From Clavulina sp. PMI_390 (lineage: Eukaryota > Basidiomycota > Agaricomycetes > Cantharellales > Hydnaceae): a stretch of DNA of 64,000 nt. The notes beneath the pieces were generated by a model. The model was not told where the DNA came from. It made no database searches and was given only the letters and a program-made list of their open reading frames with translations. The stretch is from the NCBI GenBank assembly GCA_015039315.1, contig WIDE01000029.1, positions 1 through 64,000 of the forward strand, in the 5' to 3' direction. Position 1 is the first letter of the stretch. Every line of letters starts with the position of its first letter. Both the position numbers and the translations under genes were made by a program. Below are positions 1 to 11,727 of the stretch, piece by piece.

Positions 1-961
1 GAGTGAAAATCATCAGAGCAGTGGACCGGGGCGGCAGGCTGTGGCGAAGCAGCTTACCCGGCGTGACTTGCCATGTCCCGGCTTATCCAAGACCCCAAAC
101 TCGGCGCTGTGGGGGCGTGCGATTCATAGCGCCCTCTCACTGCCCATAGCAGGTCTCCAATCCTTGACAATATAGCTTTTGCTACCTTACGCACTACCGC
201 CCACTCGGTGTGGCGCTGCAAAAACGGAGGAGACAGTCTGAGTATGTTCATGGTCCAGAACAGCCCGTAGGAGTTCCAGAACAGCAGACCAAAGACTATA
301 GGCGTTTCGAGGGCCCAAAATAGTATTCGAGTGATGAGACCACCGATGCTAAATGAGATAGGGGACAAGGTGGAAGGGAACTTTTGAAAGAACCACAAGA
401 TGAGAGGCGGAGATAATAAGAATGCAACTGATTGAATTTTGCGCGGGAGCCGGGCATAACAGGGTAGCGAAAGAAACCACGTTAGTAGAAAGTATGTTAT
501 CAAATGTGTAGGGCCGTCTTACAGAACAGCCAAACAATGGCATAGGGGATAGCAATGCAATACATGAAGGGTGGATATCGGTCTAGTGGGGATAATAGCC
601 CACTCTCAAGGAAACTTTGTAAATGTATCATGTTAGCTTGTTCTTCCCTTCCACCAGATGTACCAGGATTATTGGCACACCTGTCATCCACTATTGTATC
701 ATCGGGTGGTGGCACGGGGTTGTTGATGTCAGCCATTGCCCCAATCGGAAGTCTGTCGCATTGCAAAGTGAGAGTGGTCAGTTCTCTGATATACCACCGA
801 CGGGGTACCTCAAAAACGAGATAATTGCCCGCCGTCCTGACATATAAGGTAAACTGGCCTCCATACCTCAATCCTTTCGTTTCCTGGTCAACATCATGAT
901 AGCTGGGTGGGAGAAGCTGCTCTTCTTCCTGTGCTAGCGACAGGATCGTTCGAGATGCCAT
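1..961 (-). CDS. Membrane-protein family member A (partial, runs off left edge)
   Basis: Minus-strand gene whose 3' end lies outside the window. I read exon 1 as 961-523, a 95-nt intron (donor GTAAGA at 522, CTAAC branch site, acceptor at 428) and exon 2 as 427-58, followed by a GTAAGC donor. The start is the Met of MASRTIL at 961. The N-terminal half is hydrophilic and Pro-rich; the second exon holds several hydrophobic helices and the family block GLFWTMNILRLSPPF. Exon 2 is 370 nt, exactly the size and phase of the matching exon in the complete paralogue at 3765-5012, so two more exons are expected to the left. The family is an uncharacterised fungal multi-pass membrane family; I know no function for it. 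Downstream neighbours on the same strand are two relatives. Confidence 0.6.
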
Positions 962-1707
962 CCTTTGCTGAGCTGAGCGGGTGGGGGGGAAAGTGGAAAG
1001 GGCAAGCAAGATTGGAGTGGGGATCAAAAGTGTGACTCAAGGCGATGCAGCCTCGGGATCGTCGTGAGGCGCTAAGTGGGCGTCCCCACCAAATGAACGG
1101 ACCAATGCATAGAGCAAGGGCGGTGTAGATCTATTCCTGTAGTGATGGCGACCTAGGATGCCCACGCCAAGGAGGACATCAATGTTAGCACACATCCAGA
1201 ATCGAAAGACGGACTTGCGAAGATGGCATGAATATGGGACAGCATTTGGTATTACACCTTTGATATTTATAGAGAGATAATAGAGGTGTCTCGATACTCC
1301 TTTTGTCGCCTGAATACCAAGAGTGGCAATAGTTGGAGCTGGCCATGGAGCTACAAACGGGGCCGAATTCCCACGGATCGGGGACGAGCCTGAGAGTAGG
1401 TATAGGTCCATCACATCCATCATCAGAAAGCTATGCTTAGGATGAAATGAGCAAGTGTCTAGCTTGAATGGGTCGTTCCATAAGTATTATAGTTTGTGAT
1501 TCGACTCCACTAGGCGGCACACTAAATATCTCTTCACGCTTCGCGATTGCATATGGTTGGTTTATGAGATCTGTAGTGGATCGTGGGTCGGACAAGGAGG
1601 TCAGCAATGACGCTAACAGTTGGTGAGTTTCTTCGCGAACACGGCCGAAGGTCGAAAGATTTGCCTAACATCAAGAAAAATCGAAACTTGTGCTGATGGG
1701 CAAGAAA
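962..1707. other. Intergenic stretch
   Basis: No supported gene. A 128-codon open frame at 1037-1423 on the minus strand has no start context, splice partner or recognisable motif, so it is not called. Confidence 0.4.
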
Positions 1708-2884
1708 CTACCATCTACTAAGAGGGTCCTCTGCATAATCTTGGTTCCCTGGGTCTGCCAAAGCATCTGGCTCACAGCCATCTCGAGTTAAACAAACCCA
1801 AGTGACAATATTAGAGACGAATCCCCATATGTCGACCGCAAATTCCTCGACACATCCGCCAGCGCCTCCAAGAAGCCCTAGCTGCCAACCGATCGGCACA
1901 CTCATCAACATCATGCAGATGACTACGACGCAGGATCCAAATATCGTGAAAGCTACCACCAAAGACGTTGATACAGCAACATATATGTTGTGGTCACTTT
2001 TAGTATTTCGCCATGAGTCGCCAAGAGTAATGACCTCTACACCTAGGTCCAGTAGGTATTGAATCAGTGCTGCTTCACCGCATTGATCCAGTCCAAATCG
2101 AGATGAATCATCAGATTAGCTATCATCACTAGGGCTTTGAGAGGAAAGCCGAGGTCAAATACATGACCCACGTACTATAAAAGTAGGCCGCCAAGAAGAT
2201 GAGGGCTGTTAACGGCTTTAAACGATGCCATAGCGCCGGAGCGAACCCACATGAAGCAACAGTTTTCAGTGTTAAGATGTCATGAAATAAATGCTAAAGT
2301 GAATAAACGAACCGATTTGCGCTACTACTTCCATCCTGGTTGGATAATCTCCCCAATGTGAACTTTGCGGAGGCGCCTGATATGTGGCGGCCACCGACAG
2401 CCCAAACTATATCTCCTACGGCGAACCACAAAGATCTTGTTGTGCGCCGAACTACTCCCAATTCTGTCCGCCGCTGAAGAAAAGGAGGGGACAATCGCAA
2501 TACATTCATCGTCCAAAAGACCCCATAAATGTTACAGAACAATAAGCCAGAAATGATGAGTGGTTCGAGGATCAATAGGACGATGCGGTCGAGGAGACCA
2601 CCGAAGCCGAAATATGGGGCCGACAATACAGTTGGAAGTCCTAGAAAGAACCAGGAGACGAGCGGTAGACACAGTGGACAGACAACTGGTTCCGATCGGT
2701 ACGCGATGAATGGAATAAATCGGCCGTGAGTCATTTCAGCAACAGGACTAAGACTGGGATATGATCTTACAGTAAAGCCAAAGCATGGCATAAGGGATGG
2801 AAATGCAGTACATGGCAAGCGGATAGGGGGTCGTAGTGCTGAGGGGGAGCATTGATAGAAGGAAGACGCTTGAGCTCATTTGTG
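1708..2884 (-). pseudogene. Membrane-protein family member B, probably degenerate
   Basis: Homologous exons of the family in members A and C can be followed on the minus strand: 2884-2771 (block ISIPYAMLWLYC), 2685-2313 (block FWTMNVLRLSPPFLQRR), about 2293-2176 (block LWHRLKPLTALIF) and 2069-1708 (hydrophobic C-terminal helices). Two things do not work. After the second exon only 19 nt separate a GTTCGT donor from a TTTAG acceptor, too short to splice, and the phases on either side differ. Reading straight through meets TAG. No good 5' exon is visible either, because the frame is stopped just upstream of 2884. I therefore call it a likely pseudogene. An unrecognised splice pattern or a sequence error is the alternative. 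Confidence 0.5.
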
Positions 2885-3764
2885 CTGCAAGTTGGGACTG
2901 GTGTGCACGTACCTCTCATCTATGGCCCCGATGCCTTTCTCCAGAGTTCCGCCACTCATCATCCTGAGAGGGAAGAGGATTTGAATGGCTAGTTTAGTAC
3001 AAAATGGTGAGTGGCAGTCTCGCACTATACGCGAACCTATATGCATCGTAGGAAACGAGCCAAACATACCTTGACTTTGGGGTTGTCCTGTAATCGTCGT
3101 AATACCTGGAAGCCCCTTGATTCGGCTTCCCGCGACCAGCTAGAGTCAAAGATGCCATCGCCTTCCGACGTTGAGGATACAAAAAGTAGCTGTAGCGAAG
3201 GCGTGGTCGGGAAATGGAGCCAAGGCTCCGCCTCGAGGCGATACAAGCATGTCTGCTGTCCTATGCTGTTTGGTTTCAGGGTGACGCCAAGATTTGATAT
3301 GCGCCTGGCTGGCTGAGAGTTTGTTTGCAGGTAGAGCTCCCTGCTAGTTTGAGATTATTTTTCAGCCGTCGACGCCCAACCGTCCGATAAGGGCGCGAGA
3401 GGTTCAGGCCCACGTGCTTGAAGGTTTGCAAGTGTTGAGATATTGAGGTGCCTCAATCAGACGGGGTTCTACTTGCGGTTGTGGGATGCTGTGTGAATTA
3501 GCTCGCCTGTCACGCGGAATTCAACGAAATGTATAACACTGAATCGCGACAAAAACCGCAAGCAATTTGTCATGCGAGGTGTCGGGAAATCATTCTCACG
3601 GAGTGAGGCACCAATGAATCGAGGCAGATAATTGGAGTTTGACGTGTGGCATTCCTCACTGGAGGGCGCCGAGCTATCGGTTTACTCGAGAATATTGTGG
3701 TAATAGAACAGTTTTTATACGAACCAAAATGGGGAAATTTGGGGTCGTGCACGAGAGCCTATGC
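2885..3764. other. Intergenic stretch
   Basis: Short open frames only on both strands; none matches the neighbouring family or carries a motif. It may contain the lost 5' end of member B. Confidence 0.4.
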
Positions 3765-5012
3765 TCACGAGGTACACAACCAGCATAATGCGGAAGAAAA
3801 GAGTCCTATAATCATGTCTGTGTGTGCTTCGGCCCATGCTGGGAGGAGCCTTAGATGCCGAGCGATAGGGAGACTAGCCCAGAGCGAAAGCATGATGATG
3901 ATGAAGTAGGAGAAGAAGGTGACGAGAAGCATGTACCAGCTAAGAGTAACCTCATAGCTCGTGAGACGGGGAGGTGATGGTAAATCAGGTGAAAAGGCAG
4001 GGAGAGATGCCGCAAATGCACCCAGCCAGCTAGCGAGCTCGATCATGAACTGGGCCCAGACTGGGGTACCAAGAAATGCATGAATTCGGTGCGCAACGGA
4101 AATCTAGTGCAGTAGACGTACCCTGCAAGTAAAATACGAAGAAAATAAGCGAAGCGATGAGCTTTGCTCCTCCCCAAAGCTTTGATTCTCCTCCAACTTG
4201 ACTGAACCATGGGGTGGAGCCAAGTGAGTCTTATAAAGTATTCATTAGAAGAATTCACAACTTACTCCTTGGAGCTGGTAGCTTCACGTCCAGGGAATGT
4301 CTTCGAGTTGACGTCCACAGCCCTTTGGAACATGCTAGGAACATGAATTGCGCGTATCCTTTCCGCAACAGCAGATCGTACTCTCCCAACTGCTCCTCGC
4401 ACTACTCTCCATTCTGTGCGCCTTCGCACAGAGGGAGGGGACATTCCCATCACGTTCATTGTCCAGAACAGCCCGTACAGATGAAAGAATGCCGAGCCGA
4501 GGGCGATCGACGGCTCGAGAGGGTATGCGAACAATCGAGTGGCAATGCCAGCAAATGTGAAGGGAACAGAGGATAACGTCGAGGGAAAGTCGCGGAAGCA
4601 CCAGATGGTTAGAGGCTCAGAGAGCTGAAACCATACTGATTAAGGGGGGCGCACAAGTGAAAGAGTATGGCGAAGACGTGGGAGAGACACTATTCAGCGC
4701 GTCTGGAGGGAAGAGCGCAAGTGTATGCTCACAATATAGCCAAAGCAAGGCATAAGGAATCGCAATAGTGATCATGATAGGGGAATAAGATTGTTCGGAT
4801 AGAATAGATGTATGGATTTCAGTAATACTTGAGAACGAATTCTTCGTTTAGTGAGGTTTGTTCTTGGGATAATCAAGATAAGCTTACGTGGGGTCGAAAT
4901 CGCCATCGGGCGCATCACTAATGTTCACCCTACGAGACCAATCAGAGTTCGAGATATTAGCTCCCAAAGACTCATGTCCTAATATCGGTACTTCCCGGTT
5001 TCGAGGAAGCAT
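3765..5012 (-). CDS. Multi-pass membrane protein, family member C (complete)
   Basis: Five exons: 5012-4888, 4827-4733, 4635-4266, 4201-4122 and 4060-3765; they sum to 966 nt, a 321-aa protein. The start is the Met of MLPRNREVP. All introns are GT..AG and fall in the same places as in members A and B. The protein has a short hydrophilic N-terminus, the family block HLYGLFWTMNVMGMSPPS in exon 3, and several hydrophobic helices, the clearest near the C-terminus (around YMLLVTFFSYFIIIML). No signal peptide, catalytic motif or known domain is evident. It is the only intact copy in this tandem group of three. Function unknown; a membrane location is inferred from hydrophobicity alone. Confidence 0.65.
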
Positions 5013-5906
5013 ATACCCACATCGACGCCTCAGCAGACCCGCCAAGATAGTCATAGTCAGGCTGCCGAAGCCGTTGTTCGTCCAGTTTAAACGAGTTATG
5101 AGACATTCTTCGAGGGTTGCAGAGGATCCAGCGCCGTGTTGAGTTGTTTCAGGTGCACAAGAGGCCCTGGCCAGAGGTCGTGAAGCAGACTGGCGACTCG
5201 AGGGAGGATGAGGACAGCCCGGACAGACTGCTCGCGCAGTGATTTCCTAGCAATGCTGTCTACACTTTATTGATGATATGTACGGATATCCTCTACGCGC
5301 CAATCGATAGAAATCTGGTCTGACTGGGGGGGCCACAATGGCACAGCTTCTCGGGACAGCTTTGTAGTGGGTTGTTGTCAACGGGGGGCTATTGCGGCCG
5401 AGCAGGCCCGATTCTTACCTCCAAAGCTTTGGGAGGCCATCGCTATCGCTTAGAATCTATCTCGATCCCGGTTGATATTTTCGAAATTTTTACACAAGGA
5501 ATGGTCTCCCCAATCTCAAATCATCTAAATCCTTTCAGAACTTATTCAGCCCTCCGCCATATCATCAGCTGTTCCAACACCTCCACACATCGAAAACTTT
5601 GAGACACCCCACACAGTATCATCAGATAGGTGCGAGTCACCAAAGATCCTCGCCTGGAATTCGCCCGTTGGAAAACCGCTCATACTCCCTCTTGCCTTGT
5701 ATGCGACAACATGCAAGCCCGAACCACCCAGATTTAGCCTACATGACCCGAGAAATCAACAGCAACGATGGAGACTATAGCTCTTATCTTGGTTATATCA
5801 TGGGGAGAAGCAGATTTACAAAGTTGCCAAGGCCTGCGGTGACCCTCAATTGCAATTTCTTGCAATTCTGGACACTACTTCCGCCTCTCATCAACATCCG
5901 TCTCCC
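5013..5906. other. Intergenic stretch
   Basis: Short plus-strand open frames (5372-5602, 5599-5916) without motifs or splice support. Nothing called. Confidence 0.4.
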
Positions 5907-8723
5907 TTACTTATAGGAAGGCTCCCTGATCGCCCATCTCTTGAAAGCCGCGACATCATCTGCGTGGGATGGCCTGATTGACCTCCGGTGAATTTCGGCA
6001 TACAGCCGCTGGGCTTGATACTCGTTGGGCATGTCAATGGCGGGTTGTATGCGGTATAACGCCCATAGCATAGAGAACACCCTACAAGAATACATAAGCA
6101 AAGACATGAGATTTATTTGGCAATAGAAGATTAGCAGCTAGGACTCAACTCATCGATTCGAGGGTCTGACTGCTGCCATGTCAGTACTGAGGTGATATTC
6201 CATTGAATGATATCAAACCAATCGTTTCTCGAGAAAGGCGCGTCATTCGAGCCCCAGAGTTGGACGGTCTCAAGAGTCTCTATTGGCACAACCTTGTCTT
6301 CCTCTAAAGCATTCGGGAAGCTATTGGACCGGAGGGCTTCTTGCACTAGGTTGTTTGCCCAACGAGCGAAGCCCGCAGGGACAAAAAGGTGGAGTTTCAA
6401 ATCACCTTCCTTCCCAAGGACCGTATGGAGGTCCGATCCATACGAGACACGAACAGAGCTGCCAGTCGATTCTGTTCAAAATGCGCACCTAATAAGCTAA
6501 TGCACGAAGACGAGGGACTGCGAACTCACTGATGAATTTCTCGAGAATCTCGAGGTATTCTGAGCGTTCCTTCGCGTTACGATCTTTCCAGGACCTTACA
6601 CGTATGAGATTCTTGTAGAAGCCAGTAGTTGCTCGCTCTTGAACATTCTTGAGGACATCTTCGAATTCGTCGACCTGAAATGTGTCATCCCATTGATACA
6701 ATTTCGTGGCATCATCATAAGATTGCTCGGGGTTGTCCTCAATCCTTGGGGTTATCAGACCCTCATATGCCCTACAAAGAGATAAGAACATTAGTTGAAG
6801 CGAACCCGTATAGTGAATGATTGAGCGGTGACAAACTTGATCCTGCGCTGGAGCACCGCGCGTCGGAGTTCCACATGTCTCATTAAAGCTTCAAATCCGG
6901 CCGCCAGCCCCCCTTTCATTAAGGCATAATTGCTCGAGAAGGGTGTGCCTAGAGAGAAGTCTCGCCCGCCGAGCCAATCTTGTGCCTTCCAGAGCCAGCG
7001 GTACTGTGGGCTACGGAAACGTGTGAGGTTCATGGGTTGTTGATGAAGGCGGGTACATACGACTTGAAGTCAAATCCAGATTTCTGAGAAGCTTTTGAAC
7101 TGCAACAATCATGATAAGTTAAGTGCATTAACGAAACGTCACTATAGACGCACAGATCCAGGACGGTTCTTGTCCAGCCTGCAGCCCTGGAAGTCGTTTT
7201 CCAGAGTTCTTGCTCAGAAATCCCGTTGAGGTATGATGTTGGGATGCGGACACCATATCCCTGAGGCTTTTGTGAGCGACGTGGGAATCAAAGATTCTTG
7301 ACAGCAATACCTTGCCAGCATATTTGAAAATTCTGTTGGGTTAAAATATCAACCTATTGTTTATTTATTTCCGAAGAGTATTGGGCTATTCCTCTTACCG
7401 CTCAGGCATCGAGGGCTTTCGTCGGCCAAGATAGTGCCCTTCGATCCAGTCCATGTTGAGTACATTATAGCCAGCTTCGGGAAAGGTGCTTAGACCAACA
7501 AGGCAGACAGTAGTCTTAACAAAGAACTTACTTTCTAGTGCCCGAGCAGCCTTTGGCAGCATAAGTAATCTCTGCCCGTCGTACCCCATTGCGCATACAT
7601 CCAGATCGTAGGTCAATAGCACGTCTAGAGGGGTTCTCACCGCCATCAGCACAATTTGTAGCCGCTTGTATGGGTATGGAGGAAAGAATGTGATAGTGCG
7701 TGAATTGCGCACAATGAACACGGATTGTCTTGCCTCTGGAGGCAGGTTTTGTTTCCATGTCTCGAATATATGATGGACCTTGTGATTAGCTTCAGTGGGC
7801 GAGAGGCCATATAAGTACATGTCGATATCAGAAGCAATATAATTGGAGAGATCTCTGTTCTCAACGCAGAGGAGGGATGAGAGAACGCTGCCGCCAGCAA
7901 CGAAGATATTGCTCCAATCAAGGCCAATAAACAGGTTATCCGAGAATTTATTGAAGGTGTGTTGGAAGCCTTCAAACGATGGTTGTAGGGAGATGGATGA
8001 TGACCTCTGCTCATCCATGAATGAAAAGCCCGGAGTGCCGGTTTCGCGAATCAGTTCTCGGCGGGAAGACCCCGCTTCAGAATGAGCCAAGACATGTGAA
8101 GATGGCAGGACATGTTGTGCATGAAGAGACCAGTCAACAAGAAAATCTTGCCAATTGGTAGTGTCACTTGATACCTCACGAACTTTTCGCTCATGGACCC
8201 GTATCCATTCATCGATGTCGAGATTGAGTTCGCCGAGATTATTCTTCGGTAGATCAGATAATAGGGGGGAATGAGCTATAGCAATCAAGCGCCGAAACCT
8301 GTCATATGACATGGTTAGTGAGTGAAGTATCTTCTTGAACTCGGTTGGAGGCAAGCTGAGGAGAGTTTGGACGTCCTGAGAGGGATCCATACTTATTCCT
8401 CCCCAATCATGGCACGATTTCTCGTCGACGGGTGAATATCGATGGAGCGTTTGCGCATTTTGTCTCGCCGCCTCGTGAAGTTGGAGACGGGCGGTCACGA
8501 CGTGTTGACACAGTTGAGCGAGATCATCTTCCCACTTCCGAGACGATATGAGTTGGCTGATAGGGTCGGAAGATATACTGGGGGCTTTTTGAGTATTGTC
8601 TCCTGGCCCTGAGCCCCCAGATATCAACAAGCTACTTGTAGTGTGTGTGCTGCAATTGACAATTTGGATTCGGACTCCGAGCCTGTTCCGGACTTGGCAC
8701 GCCGAGAACCGCGTCAGCTTCAT
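5907..8723 (-). CDS. Nucleotidyltransferase-fold-like protein, copy P1
   Basis: Nine exons: 8723-7532, 7474-7399, 7332-7311, 7260-7154, 7099-7064, 7010-6837, 6771-6530, 6471-6150, 6081-5907 (2346 nt, 781 aa). Intron positions match copies at 41269-44009 and 57213-59920. The central region has NIFVAGGSVLSSLL followed about 20 residues later by SDIDMYLYGL, then RTITFF..YP.KR.QIVL, FDLD/YDLD and GYDG, and the micro-exon block FKYAGK+GYGVRI. A GG-S loop with a D-x-D pair is the signature of Pol-beta-type nucleotidyltransferases; the rest is not assignable by eye. The last 250 residues (LHLFVPAGFARWA, WNITSVLTWQQSDPRIDE) are a second conserved domain of unknown function. The start is uncertain: the paralogues begin nearer SDPISQL, and a donor-like GTAAGG at 8759 suggests a possible upstream exon. 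The F-box gene F1 follows upstream on the same strand. Confidence 0.7.
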
Positions 8724-9523
8724 ACATAGATATCATTTGATATCATTCAAGGAGAGCCTTACCTGGAACGCGGAAACCCTGCGAGCGGCGTGCTCGAAGC
8801 ATCAGCTGGCAGCTTGTTGGCGACTAGAAACCAAGGAAATAGGGATACTAGGCTCTCTATAGTTGCCTCCTCTCTATATTTAGTTACTTACAGTACAGCC
8901 TAGAATTTTCCACGAATAAGCACGGCTTCTCCCACCAAATTGGTAGCGCTCGGTTTGCGTTGTATCAGGTGTACGCTTCGGTCCACACAAATGAACACAA
9001 CATCCCAGAGCTTGTGAGCGCGACTCAGCATAATCGCCCAGGGATTCTTTCGGATTCGTTAATTACAGCCCAATACAGTGTGTAACGGGGTCTGCGAGGT
9101 GTGAGAAGCAACACTACATGTGGACGTGTGGGAAGTGGAACATCACGTCGCCGAATCGTCCATATTATGGTGCCTGCAGGATGTACTTCTGCTCGCTAGA
9201 AATCGGGTTCCAGGGAGAGATTTCTTTATCAAAAGGAGGAAGGTGAATAGAACTCGCTCTTAGCCGTCATTAAATATAACCTGACAGACAAGATTAATTA
9301 CCCCAGCTCCGTATTCGCTCAACACCAATTGTCATACAATCCCTGGTCCATGAGAATGGGTCAGGGACTCACCACCTCAAAAAACACACCCCGGTTAGAA
9401 GGGGAAGTGTATGTGTGAAGGTGGGATGGGCAAAATAATACATATTAGCTCCACCAAGAATAAAAACAAATGGGTTGGAGCGAAAGATGATAAGAAAAGG
9501 CACCCAAGGTGGGGAAGGCTGAA
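8724..9523. other. Intergenic stretch
   Basis: No supported gene; lies between the 5' end of P1 and the 3' end of F1. The P1 promoter, and perhaps a first exon, should be here. Confidence 0.4.
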
Positions 9524-11290
9524 TTAGGCCGTTGCTCCTTCTTCAGGTCGATCACAGTCAAAGAAGACAACCCTCACGATGTTTGTGTCTGTCTGGGGTC
9601 CATGGCGTCGGTCCCTGAAGATAGCGGCACCTAAGACTGGACAAAGGGGACCAAGCTTCCCAGTGTGCCGATCTTGAGGAGGGAGAACTTCCCGCTCGAA
9701 GGGCTCGCCAATACTGTCGCCTTCAGCAAAGGGAAAGAAGAGGGTCGCTATCGGCTGCTGTTTGGCACTTGAGGATAGCAAGCGGTTAAGAATGAGCATG
9801 CCGCCACATGGTGGGCTTACAACGGTCGTCCTACCAAAATCATCGTCGGCGTAAGGAAATGGTGACGTAGTAAGTTGGGGAGAATACTGAGGGGTATTTG
9901 TCGAACGGAGCGAGAGAACGTGAAAGAGATTGCCATCTACGTGAGATCGTCTTGACATGGCTACAGCGAGACCAGCGCGGAGAGATGGGGGTTTCCATGA
10001 CTCGAGGATAAAAAGATTGGAATATACCAGCCCATCACTATTAGCGAGAAAGGCGCGTGATGTGGTCGAAATTGGACGAACGAGCTGAGTCGCCTCTGAG
10101 GAGCCGATGGGGTGGAGTTTAGGCAGCTCTAGGATCAACATCTCCCTCATATCATGGGGAATGATGAAGATAAAAGGAAGGAGGGCAGTGACGAAGAAAG
10201 CAGAACCGTCAGCCTGAACATGGGAGGAATAGTATGTCACGTTGTAGAATTGATGAAGAAATTTGGCATCAAGAGTCATACCCATTCCTGATGAGCTTGG
10301 TCGAGACTACCGATGAGATTCTCCTTCCAGTCCCATATCGTGATCGAAGTCCTCGAGTTGAATATCATATAATCACCGTGGATATCGTATTTTGGGAAGA
10401 AATACTGTTTCATGGCCTCCGAGTCGTGTGGCAGTCGGGCAACGCGTTCAATGCGTGGAGCTGGTGGATCAGTTGCCCAGCTCATGCAAAGAACGTCATA
10501 AGTCAAGTCGTAGCTAAGGAAATAATTGAATCTGAATAACCTTATTTTGAATGGACGAAGTGCTTACCTTCGTGAAGCTTGTAAAGCAAAGGCTAGTGAC
10601 ACGGTTTGGGATGCGTGTAGTTGGTATTTTAACCAATTTCCTGTGTCTTTCGGTCGTAGCCCCTCCCAGGTAAAGACCGCAACCGGCTGCATCGAAGGAC
10701 TGTCAGGAAGTGCTGCCAACCGATCCCAACAGAACAGATAGGTAGTTAAACTACCATCATTTATGGCCCCAGATAAAATCCACCTGCCACCTGGAAGAAG
10801 GTGCGGGGCTAAGAATTGTACTCTTGGTGAGAAGTTGATATCGCTAGAGGGCTCAGAGGAGAAAAAGTATGGGTAACTGAGTACACATTCCTCAATAGTT
10901 GCGTGGAGAGGCCGTTTGAGGTCTCGGAAGCATTCAGCCAGGCGAATGGGGCGTAGCGCATAGCGTTTCAAGTCATCGATCGAGAGCCCGGGCAAAGAAT
11001 GTGGGGCAATACAGTGCTCAGTGCAGACGTTGCGTAAAGCGCGCCGCCAGACGAGTATGTTGTTATCGATCGCCTCCAAGAACACTTTGCAGGTCTAAGT
11101 CGTAGAATAACGCGGAATTCATTGTCAATCAATAAGACTTCATTGAAGATCGTAGACATCAACAAACCCAACCGAGTCGAAGCACCGACAGAGGATCAAG
11201 CCAAGAGACAATGGCGAAGATAACATCAAAGTTGAGCTTCTCAAGTATAACGGGGCTACAAGATGAGTCAGCCCCTAATCTGTGGTCCAT
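9524..11290 (-). CDS. F-box/propeller-like protein F1
   Basis: Four exons: 11290-11168, 11094-10568, 10513-10282, 10213-9524 (1572 nt, 523 aa). Residues about 15-50 form an F-box-like helix set (LEKLNFDVIFAIVSWLDPLS, then TCKVFLEAIDNN.LVWRRAL), the part that would bind Skp1 in an SCF ubiquitin ligase. The rest carries family blocks spaced like beta-propeller blades: LLPGGRWILSG..FCWD, HGDYMIF...IWDWKENLIG, and IFIIPHDMREMLILELPKLHPIG. Such a C-terminal part usually selects the substrate; which one is unknown. All four exons align with F2-F6, with identical intron phases (0, 2, 0). It is the only copy on the minus strand. The F-box call is from pattern, since the block is diverged; the propeller is inferred. 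Confidence 0.7.
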
Positions 11291-11727
11291 TGGTAGCAGT
11301 CAGCGGGGATGACGCTGACGTTGTTGAGAGGGCTGTGCTGGCGGAAGCGACGTGATAAATATAGCTTCCCACATAATCTGAGTTTCTGCATTCATTCAAC
11401 GCTTTCGCACTAGCCAGGTCACTCAGAACACCTTACGTCTGGAGATAGCTAAACCAAAGATAGTCCTACACCGCGTAGCACTGGAGGTATCAAGCAGGCC
11501 ACAAAGAGCAAGCAACTCTATCACCGCGAGATTATTTCCAGGACATAATTAACAGCTATAAGAACACACTTGCAAACTCTAAATTTGAGGTCTTTGGCTA
11601 ACCCCTAACCAACTCGCTTCTTTTGCTCATCGTAACCGAACCGGATTTCCATCATACCATCTTGGAAGATACTCATTGCGTTGTGCCAGCTAGTTGGAAA
11701 CATGAGCCAGATAATGAGCTTGGTGAC
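11291..11727. other. Intergenic stretch
   Basis: Holds the F1 promoter and probably the last exons of the membrane gene to the right, whose 3' end I could not fix (a CTAG-acceptor exon is possible near 11690). Confidence 0.3.

Noticed and set aside
1037..1423. 128-codon open frame on the minus strand upstream of membrane gene A
   Set aside because: No splice link to A, no family resemblance and no motif; the A start at 961 is self-sufficient.
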